A stretch of 5,083 nt of DNA from Pseudomonadota bacterium (lineage in GTDB: Bacteria; Pseudomonadota; Gammaproteobacteria; Burkholderiales; Burkholderiaceae_E), in contig JAEWEW010000408.1 in the NCBI GenBank assembly GCA_023389175.1, forward strand, positions 1-5,083, written 5' to 3'. The translations under genes were made by a program, and so were the position numbers. A model generated the notes under the pieces. The model was not told where the DNA came from. It worked only from the letters and a program-made list of their open reading frames with translations, and ran no database searches. Below are positions 1 to 5,083 of the stretch, one piece after another (the first letter of the stretch is position 1; each line of letters opens with the position of its first letter).

Positions 1-1528
1 CGGCAGCCCGGCGCCGCAGGCAGTCGGTGTCCAGCGCCAGGCGCTCGCGGAATTCCTTCGACAGCCAAAGGACCATCGGCACCTTGCGCTGCTCCTCGGG
101 CGCGATGCGCCAGGGCAACCCGTGGAGGTAGAGCCGATGCTCGCCGAGCGACTCGCCGTGGTCGGAGACGTACAACAGCGCGACATCGTGGGTCCGCGAG
201 TGCGCCTGGAGCAGGTCGATCGCCTGGGCCAGCACCCGGTCGGTGTAGCGGATCGAGTTGTCGTAGCTGTTGACCACCTGCTCCCGGGTGCAGCGGCGCA
301 GGTCGGCGTCCCCGCAGGTCGGCCGGAAGACCGCCTGCTCCGGCGGATAGCGATGGTCATAGGCAGGGCCGTGGCTGCCGATCATGTGCAGCACCACGAC
401 GCGGTCCTCACCATCGAACGAGTTCTCCAGCCCGTCCAGCAGATGCGCGTCGAGGCAGCGCCCCGGCAGGCAGTCCGGTCGCCCTGCCGTGTCGATCCCC
501 TCGAACTCGAGACCGTCGCAGACGCCCTTGCAGCCGGTCTGGTTGTCGCGCCAGAGCACCCGGATGCCGGTGCGCGCGATGAGGTGTAGCAGCGACTCGC
601 TGCGACGGATCCGCGTCTCGTCGTAGTCGCGACGTCCGACCGGCGCGAACAGGCAAGGCACCGAGGTTTCCGTATCGGTTCCGCAGGCGGACACGTCCGC
701 GAAGTTGACCACCTCGCGCCGGCGCAGCGCCGGAGTGGTGTCGCGACCGTATCCGCTCAGGCCCCAGTTCGCCGCGCGCGCCGTCTCGCCGAGGACCAGC
801 AGCAGCATGACCGGACGGCTACCATCGCCCGCAGCATGCCGGACCGCGTCGGTACCGATCGCCGCCCGGGGCACCGCCGCGTCCTGTTGGCTCGCCAGCG
901 CCACCCGGGTCGCCGAGTAGACGAGATTGGCCGGGGTGACGAGGTACCGCACCTCGTGCCGCTCGCGCATGAGCGGTGCCAGCTCCGGATATGCGACGAC
1001 CAGAGCGATGGCGAGCGCTCCGACCGTGCCGACAAAGGTGCCGATCCGGCGCCGGATCGCGCGGCCGAGGGGCCCCCCGGCAACGCGCGTCCATCCGAGC
1101 AGCAGCCATGCCGGCGCGCCGGTCAGCGCCACATGCAGAAGGAGCCCGGCGCCCAGGAGGTCGACCGCCTCCTTCGGCTCCGTGTGCAGGGCGTTGCGCA
1201 GCATCCCCGGATCCAGGAAGACGCCGTAGTGCTCGATGTAGTAGCTGGCCGCGGCCGCAATCAGGACCGCACCTGCCAGCACCGGCCGCACCGACTGCCG
1301 GCCGACCAGCCACAGCGCCATGAGCGCATGCAGGCAGGTCAGGCCGATGAGGAGGCTCGTGCCCTGGAACCAGGCCAGGGGGCTGCCCCAGTCGTACCCC
1401 TGCAGGATGATCCGCCAGAACGGCCGGTTGCAGGCAATGGCGAGCCAGAGGCTGACGAGGAAGGTCAGCGCCTCGGACGAGAGGACCGGGCGGCTCCGGA
1501 AGATGCGGGCGGAACGTGACGCGAGCAT
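1..1528 (-). CDS. eptA: Lipid A phosphoethanolamine transferase, EptA/MCR family (C-terminus cut off by window edge)
   Basis: Inner-membrane enzyme that moves phosphoethanolamine from phosphatidylethanolamine to lipid A phosphates in the periplasm, reducing negative surface charge and polymyxin binding. From the ATG at 1528 there are 509 full codons to the window edge. Family members run about 540-550, so roughly 30-45 residues are missing. The N-terminus has about five membrane segments (near residues 20-34, 55-77, 83-98, 124-146 and 163-182). The periplasmic sulfatase-fold domain follows, with GETARA (metal ligand E248), CGTDTETSVPC (predicted nucleophile T286, equivalent to MCR-1 T285), GSHGPAY (H386), SDHGESLGE (D456, H457) and YLHGLP (H469). 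Cysteines at 282/292, 333/337, 353/358 and 405/413 match the disulfide-rich periplasmic domain. All catalytic positions in view are intact. One oddity is a glutamate directly after the nucleophile, where MCR-1 has alanine. The gene lies 14 bases downstream of the MipA-family gene. The family is certain; lipid A as acceptor is inferred, and a paralogue acting on another glycan is possible. Confidence 0.95.
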   Translation of the reverse strand, partial: MLASRSARIFRSRPVLSSEALTFLVSLWLAIACNRPFWRIILQGYDWGSPLAWFQGTSLLIGLTCLHALMALWLVGRQSVRPVLAGAVLIAAAASYYIEHYGVFLDPGMLRNALHTEPKEAVDLLGAGLLLHVALTGAPAWLLLGWTRVAGGPLGRAIRRRIGTFVGTVGALAIALVVAYPELAPLMRERHEVRYLVTPANLVYSATRVALASQQDAAVPRAAIGTDAVRHAAGDGSRPVMLLLVLGETARAANWGLSGYGRDTTPALRRREVVNFADVSACGTDTETSVPCLFAPVGRRDYDETRIRRSESLLHLIARTGIRVLWRDNQTGCKGVCDGLEFEGIDTAGRPDCLPGRCLDAHLLDGLENSFDGEDRVVVLHMIGSHGPAYDHRYPPEQAVFRPTCGDADLRRCTREQVVNSYDNSIRYTDRVLAQAIDLLQAHSRTHDVALLYVSDHGESLGEHRLYLHGLPWRIAPEEQRKVPMVLWLSKEFRERLALDTDCLRRRAA

Positions 1529-1538
1529 GGGGGCGCCG

Positions 1539-1544
1539 CCTCCT
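1539..1544 (-). promoter_or_regulatory. Shine-Dalgarno of eptA, overlapping the mipA stop codon
   Basis: A perfect AGGAGG on the minus strand lies 10 bases before the eptA ATG. It fixes the eptA start and shares two bases with the mipA TAG stop (1543-1545). Ribosomes finishing mipA therefore end on the site that starts eptA, which suggests translational coupling. Confidence 0.8.
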
Positions 1545-2418
1545 ATCGACAGCATCGCCAGACGATGCCGACGGTGGCGGCGACATCGGACGGATCAGGG
1601 GCAAGGGGGCTGTCCGCGGCACTGCCGAGCAGCCGGGTGTAGCGCAAACCGGCGAAGGCGACCCAGCGCGATGACAGCGCGCTCGTCAAGCTGATGCCGA
1701 CGCCGGCATCCTTGAGCCCGGCGCTGGCCGAATACGCCGGTCGGGTCGCGGTGCGGGCGGAATCCGGGACGCCGTAGTAGCTGTCGAGGTGGGTGGCATT
1801 CGCCACCGTGAAGCCCGCTCCGACCTGCAGTTCGGTACCCGATGCAACCGGATGGCGCCAGGTCAGTCCGGTCGTGGCGAAGAGCCCGGTGCCGCGGCCG
1901 AGCAGGTCGACATTAAGCGTGGTGCCGGCACTCCAGGACCGCGAGACCAGATAGGTCGCCGACGCCCTTCCCAGGACGGTCTTGCGCACGTCCGGGAGGC
2001 CCGCGAGGTTGTCCGAGTCCGATGACGGCCGCCCGCCCGAGATCCGCAGGCCGGTGCGCAGCTTCCAGTGCGGCGACTGGACGAGGTCGAGCGATACGCC
2101 GGAGACGTCGGTGTCCGTGCCGAAATCGAGAAGTCCGCCGCTGCCGGAGGTGGCGATCCGCAGCCGGCCATAGCGCAACGCCGCGAGCGGCCGCACCACG
2201 AACTCGCGCCGTTGCGAGCCGATGTACTCCGCCGCAGACGTGGCGGAAAGTCCGATCAGGCCCCCGAGCCCTGCCCTGGGGCCGGGGGTTCGCTCGATAT
2301 CGACCGCAGGCCGGGCCGGGGAGTCGCTCCTCGGAACCTCCTCGGCCTGGGGAGGCGTCGGCCAGATGCACAGCGCGATCGCACAGAAGCAGGCTTTCAG
2401 TCGCGATCGATCCGGCAA
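1543..2418 (-). CDS. mipA: MipA/OmpV-family outer-membrane protein
   Basis: Predicted outer-membrane beta-barrel of 291 residues. E. coli MipA was described as a scaffold linking murein synthase and hydrolase; other members are outer-membrane proteins linked to envelope stress. A signal peptide covers about residues 7-25 (hydrophobic ACFCAIALCIW, likely cut after PPQA). Family hallmarks are AAEYIGS (63-68), SYYGVPDSA (213-221), YSASAGLKDAGVGISL (229-244), and LRYTRLLGSAADSPL (258-272), which matches the conserved RYxRLLGDAADSP block. The start is a TTG. It is the only standard start codon between an upstream in-frame stop near 2556 and the signal peptide, and no good Shine-Dalgarno precedes it, so the exact start is uncertain. 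The C-terminus reads VGIVWRCCR, without the terminal aromatic residue usual for barrels of this family. It is first in a likely two-gene operon with eptA. The family call is strong; the cellular role here is inferred. Confidence 0.9.
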   Translation of the reverse strand: MPDRSRLKACFCAIALCIWPTPPQAEEVPRSDSPARPAVDIERTPGPRAGLGGLIGLSATSAAEYIGSQRREFVVRPLAALRYGRLRIATSGSGGLLDFGTDTDVSGVSLDLVQSPHWKLRTGLRISGGRPSSDSDNLAGLPDVRKTVLGRASATYLVSRSWSAGTTLNVDLLGRGTGLFATTGLTWRHPVASGTELQVGAGFTVANATHLDSYYGVPDSARTATRPAYSASAGLKDAGVGISLTSALSSRWVAFAGLRYTRLLGSAADSPLAPDPSDVAATVGIVWRCCR

Positions 2419-2466
2419 GGTTGGACGTGCTCGAAGAGGTGAGGCTCCGAGCCTACCGGTGGCCGT

Positions 2467-2505
2467 GGCGAAGTCTTGTCGAAGTCCCGTCGAATTTGCG
2501 TCGAA
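2467..2505 (-). repeat. Four direct hexamer repeats with exact 11-base period; candidate OmpR-family regulator site
   Basis: On the minus strand TTCGAC occurs at 2500-2505, 2489-2494 and 2478-2483, and the variant TTCGCC at 2467-2472. Each is separated by five unrelated bases. Hexamer-N5-hexamer with an 11-base period is how PmrA, PhoP and PhoB boxes are built, although the TTCGAC core differs from their published consensus. The nearest copy lies 48 bases before the mipA TTG, so mipA-eptA is the likelier target; the kup ATG is 115 bases away on the other side. A weak -10-like TAGGCT (2450-2455, minus strand) lies between the repeats and mipA, with no convincing -35, as expected for an activator-dependent promoter. 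The repeats are seen directly; the regulatory role is inferred. Apart from this array I see no clear structure in the 2419-2620 intergenic region and no convincing kup promoter. Confidence 0.5.
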
Positions 2506-2620
2506 GCGAACCGGGAAGCGCCGGGACCACCGCGATGGCGGCTTGGCGCCGCTTCAAGCAGAATTGCCGGGCCCGGCCTGGCGCTTGCCTGCAACCTGCG
2601 CCATCCCCGGGGCGGACATC

Positions 2621-4624
2621 ATGCCTCCTGGTGTAGAAGCCGAAACGACGGACCAAGTCAACCGGCCGGCCGGCGCCGCTGCGGCGTCCCCCAGCGCTCC
2701 TGCGAGCGGCGCGGCGGCGGACCGGCCACGGCTGCGCGCCCTCGCCGTCACGGCGCTCGGCGTCATCTTCGGCGACATCGGAACCAGCCCGCTCTATACC
2801 CTTCGGGAGTGCTTCTCGCACAGCGGGCTGCCCCTCACGCCGGACACGCTGCTGGCCGTGCTGTCGCTCATCGTCTGGACCCTGACCCTTGTCGTCTCGC
2901 TCAAGTACGTCCTCGTGATGCTGCGCTTCGACTATCGGGGCGAAGGCGGTGCGCTCGCGCTGCTGTCGCTCGCCCTGCGCAACCTGCGCCGCCATCCGGT
3001 CCTCTCCGTGGGCGTGACCGTGCTGGGCACCGTGGCGGCCGCGCTCTTCTTCGGCGACGTGATCATCACGCCAGCCATCTCGGTGCTTGCCGCCGTGGAA
3101 GGAATCGCCGTCGTCGCCCCGGAGCTGCACACGTGGATCGTGCCGAGCGCGGCGGCGATCCTGGTGCTCCTGTTCTGGGTGCAGCGGCACGGCACCGCGT
3201 CCGTCGGCCGCATCTTCGGGCCGATCATGCTGGCCTGGTTCTGCACCCTGGGTCTGCTCGGGCTCGCCAGCATCCTCCAGACGCCTGGCGTCCTCCATGG
3301 GCTGAACCCCGGCCGGGCACTCTGGCTGTTCCGGGAGATGCCGCATCTGGCACTTCTTGCGATGGGCGCCGTCTTCCTCTGCGTGACCGGCGCCGAGGCG
3401 CTCTATGCGGACCTCGGCCACTTCGGCCGCAAGCCGATCGCGCGGGCCTGGTTCTGGATCGTCTTTCCCGCCCTGCTCCTCAACTACTTCGGCCAGGGCG
3501 CCCTGCTCTTGCGGGAGCCGGGCGCGGTGGCCAACCCGTTCTTCCTGCTGGCTCCGGAGATGCTGCGCTTGCCGCTGGTGGCGCTGGCGACGGTCGCCAC
3601 CGTGATCGCCTCGCAGGCCGTGATCTCGGGCGCGTTCTCGGTGACCCAGCAGGCCTCGCGGCTGAACCTGCTGCCGCGGCTGAAGGTCCGGCACACGTCG
3701 GAGACCGCCCGTGGCCAGATCTATATCCCGGCGGTGAACTGGGGCCTGCTCTGCGCAGTGCTGGCCCTGGTGGTCGGCTTCGGCAGCTCCAGCGACCTGG
3801 CTGCCGCGTACGGCCTCGCGGTGTCCGGCCACTTCGTCATCGGCACGCTCCTGCTTGCCGCCGTGGTGGCTTCCCGGGCCGGCGCACGCACCCGCCACGA
3901 GCCCGGCGGAACCCGCCGCGGCCTCGTTCGCCGACTGACCTGGCTGCTGCTCGTGCCGATGGCGTTCTACCTCGTCGTCGAGCTCACCTTCCTCGCCGCC
4001 AACCTGCTGAAGATTCCCGACGGCGGCTGGTTCCCGCTACTGGTCGCCGCCGGGCTGGTCCTCGTCATGTGGACCTGGCGAAGCGGGCTCGATTCCCTGC
4101 GGCAGCGCAAGGACCAGGGCCCGCATGCCGTCGTCGACGGACTCACGCTGGACCTGGGCGGCACGTTGGAGGTGCCCGGCAGCGCCATCTTCCTGTCCTC
4201 GAGCGCCAGCGGCTGTCCCAGCAGCTTTCTCCACAACCTGAAGCACAACAAGGTGGTGCACGAACGCACCTGCTTCCTCACCGTCCTGTTCGACGATGCC
4301 CCGCGATTGAGCGACGAGGAACGGGTGAAGGTCGAGCGGGGCGCGAACGGCATCTGGCGCCTGGTCGCGCGGTTCGGCTATCGGGAGGACCCGGACATCG
4401 CCCTGATCCTGCGGTTGGCCAGCGACGCGGGGCTGGATCTCCAGGAGCAGTCGGCCTCGTTCTTCACGAGCAAGCCGCATGTCGTCGTGGAGCCCGGGCG
4501 GACATCCTCGACGCTGCAGCGACGGCTGTTCGGCTGGATGCTGCAGAACAGCCCGAGCGTTGCCAACTACCTCGGACTGCCGCCGCGCCAGGTGATCGAG
4601 ATCGGCGCGCAGGTGGTCATCTAG
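2621..4624 (+). CDS. kup: Kup (TrkD) potassium/proton symporter
   Basis: Inner-membrane KUP-family protein that imports K+ together with H+; 667 residues against 622 in E. coli. About 12 membrane segments span residues 42-487, followed by a cytosolic domain of about 175 residues. Motifs in order: GVIFGDIGTSPLYTLRE (47-63), GEGG (107-110), FFGDVIITPAISVLAAVEGI (143-162), TGAEALYADLGHFG (256-269), LNYFGQGALLL (287-297), SQAVISGAFSVTQQASRLNL (331-350) and GQIYIPAVNWGLL (365-377). Domain motifs continue with FLHNLKHNKVVHER (536-549) and the family ending PPRQVIEIGAQVVI. E. coli K+-transport acidic residues D23, E116 and E229 correspond to D52, D146 and E259, so one is a conservative E-to-D change. 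The ATG at 2621 is chosen because homology begins near residue 38 and longer in-frame starts would overlap mipA antisense. Only a weak GGGGCGGA-like ribosome site precedes it. The first 36 residues are an Ala/Pro-rich, probably disordered extension. Transcribed divergently from mipA-eptA. Confidence 0.97.
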   Translation: MPPGVEAETTDQVNRPAGAAAASPSAPASGAAADRPRLRALAVTALGVIFGDIGTSPLYTLRECFSHSGLPLTPDTLLAVLSLIVWTLTLVVSLKYVLVMLRFDYRGEGGALALLSLALRNLRRHPVLSVGVTVLGTVAAALFFGDVIITPAISVLAAVEGIAVVAPELHTWIVPSAAAILVLLFWVQRHGTASVGRIFGPIMLAWFCTLGLLGLASILQTPGVLHGLNPGRALWLFREMPHLALLAMGAVFLCVTGAEALYADLGHFGRKPIARAWFWIVFPALLLNYFGQGALLLREPGAVANPFFLLAPEMLRLPLVALATVATVIASQAVISGAFSVTQQASRLNLLPRLKVRHTSETARGQIYIPAVNWGLLCAVLALVVGFGSSSDLAAAYGLAVSGHFVIGTLLLAAVVASRAGARTRHEPGGTRRGLVRRLTWLLLVPMAFYLVVELTFLAANLLKIPDGGWFPLLVAAGLVLVMWTWRSGLDSLRQRKDQGPHAVVDGLTLDLGGTLEVPGSAIFLSSSASGCPSSFLHNLKHNKVVHERTCFLTVLFDDAPRLSDEERVKVERGANGIWRLVARFGYREDPDIALILRLASDAGLDLQEQSASFFTSKPHVVVEPGRTSSTLQRRLFGWMLQNSPSVANYLGLPPRQVIEIGAQVVI

Positions 4625-4641
4625 GCCCAGCGCGCGCGCCC

Positions 4642-4660
4642 GAGGCCGGCGCCGGGCCTC
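4642..4660. terminator. GC-rich hairpin between convergent kup and glgP; possible terminator
   Basis: GAGGCC (4642-4647) pairs perfectly with GGCCTC (4655-4660) across a 7-base loop. A weaker outer pairing, AGCGC (4629-4633) with GCGCT (4662-4666), is possible. It sits in the 34-base gap between the kup stop and the glgP stop and overlaps the latter. No T-run follows on either strand, so it is not a classical intrinsic terminator. In DNA this GC-rich it may be a chance palindrome. Confidence 0.3.
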
Positions 4661-5083
4661 AGCGCTGCCAGAGGATGAGCGGTGACTCGGCAGGCACGCA
4701 GGCTTCGGGATGAAACGGCAGGATGCGCGGCGTATAGTGGCTCTCGGGGCGGCCGAGCCCGGTGCTCGCGCTGAACAGGAACGCATCCCGTGTCCCATCG
4801 AGCGCCGCCCCGCGCCGCATGTCTTCACATGATGCCGGATGCTCTGCCAGCGCATCCGCGTAGAGCTCGACCCGGACGCATTCGGGATCGACTCGCCCGA
4901 AGTGCACGGGCACCTCGAACACCCGACGGCCGTCCTCGATCCGTACGCCGAGCGGGCCGAAGCGCAGGTCGCCCCAGCAGTCCGCAAGCCTGCGGTGCCA
5001 GGTGCTCAGTTGGCTTGCGACCCGGCCGCCGTCGGCGCTGCGCCGACGGAAGCGCGCAGCGGCGGGCTGATAGAGCTCCGGCA
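4659..5083 (-). CDS. glgP: Alpha-glucan (glycogen) phosphorylase, C-terminal 140 residues (N-terminus beyond window edge)
   Basis: The frame is open from the right window edge to a TGA at 4659-4661. This is the tail of a GT35 alpha-glucan phosphorylase, which releases glucose-1-phosphate from glycogen or maltodextrin using pyridoxal phosphate in the cytoplasm. The fragment starts PELYQPAAARFRRR, matching the helix near the end of the short prokaryotic form (DUF3417-type). It continues with LSTWHRRLADCWGDLRFG, the beta-rich tail VFEVPVHFG and VRVELYAD, and ends SHYTPRILPFHPEACVPAES then PLILWQR. That ending, with Y-TPR-P-HP then P-ILWQ, is characteristic of this family. The PLP lysine and active site lie outside the window, so activity cannot be judged. 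It converges on kup, and no functional link to the neighbours is apparent. A shorter start at 4922 (GTG) is internal, not the real start. A related GT35 paralogue such as a maltodextrin phosphorylase cannot be excluded. Confidence 0.87.
   Translation of the reverse strand, partial: PELYQPAAARFRRRSADGGRVASQLSTWHRRLADCWGDLRFGPLGVRIEDGRRVFEVPVHFGRVDPECVRVELYADALAEHPASCEDMRRGAALDGTRDAFLFSASTGLGRPESHYTPRILPFHPEACVPAESPLILWQR

Noticed and set aside
819..1622. 267-codon minus-strand open frame and 227-codon plus-strand frame across eptA
   Set aside because: The EptA frame covers the whole region with intact membrane and catalytic motifs; these are out-of-frame shadows.
2467..2505. CRISPR array or transposon-end repeats
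   Set aside because: Units are only 6 bases with 5-base spacers, far too short for CRISPR, and there is no transposase or inverted-repeat boundary nearby.
2467..2511. Alphaproteobacterial-type LexA box (GTTC-N7-GTTC) as an explanation of the 11-base periodicity
   Set aside because: Only one GTTC occurs on the minus strand (2508-2511), and the bases 11 positions on are not GTTC. The repeated unit is TTCGAC.
2543..2564. Possible sigma-70 promoter for kup (TTGGCG at 2543 and CAGAAT at 2559)
   Set aside because: The spacer is only 10 bases, so the two boxes cannot work as a normal -35/-10 pair.
2222..2620. In-frame extension of kup that would give an 800-residue protein starting inside the mipA region
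   Set aside because: Translated residues upstream of 2621 have no KUP similarity, run antisense to the mipA signal-peptide end, and cross the intergenic repeats. The ATG at 2621 gives a normal-sized Kup.
2453..3898. 481-codon open frame antisense to kup
   Set aside because: Low-complexity Q/G/R/H-rich product with no domain, lying opposite strongly conserved Kup codons; a shadow frame.
2476..4713. Long open frame (745 codons) on the plus strand over kup in another frame
   Set aside because: Its translation is Arg/Ala/Pro-rich with no recognisable motif. It is a high-GC shadow of kup.
4037..4987. 316-codon minus-strand frame spanning the kup/glgP junction
   Set aside because: It runs antisense through the conserved end of kup and out of frame with the recognisable GlgP tail; no motif seen.

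Overview
The window comes from a high-GC Gram-negative bacterium. The evidence is strong third-position G/C in every gene, an outer-membrane barrel protein, and a lipid A phosphoethanolamine transferase. It fits Pseudomonadota, most likely beta or gamma, but the sequence alone does not name a genus. I see no mobile elements, CRISPR arrays, tRNAs or rRNAs. Both window edges cut through genes.

Layout: (1) 1-1528, minus strand: 509 residues of an EptA/MCR-type lipid A phosphoethanolamine transferase, with its C-terminus lost off the left edge. (2) 1543-2418, minus strand: a complete MipA/OmpV-family outer-membrane protein. Its stop codon touches the transferase's Shine-Dalgarno, so mipA-eptA looks like one translationally coupled operon. 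(3) 2419-2620: a 202-base divergent intergenic region. It carries four direct repeats (TTCGAC-N5, read on the minus strand) with an exact 11-base period, the architecture used by OmpR-family response regulators. (4) 2621-4624, plus strand: a complete Kup potassium/proton symporter. (5) 4625-4658: a short convergent gap with a GC-rich hairpin. (6) 4659-5083, minus strand: the last 140 residues of an alpha-glucan phosphorylase (GlgP).

The mipA-eptA pair probably serves envelope remodelling. EptA adds phosphoethanolamine to lipid A, which lowers negative surface charge and cationic-peptide binding. A MipA-family barrel in the same transcript fits an outer-membrane stress or polymyxin-response unit. 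The 11-base repeats in front of it could be where a PmrA-, ColR- or ParR-like regulator binds, but no such regulator lies in the window. Kup and GlgP look like housekeeping neighbours. I found no clearly new system. The regulated mipA-eptA unit and its repeat array are the most interesting part.
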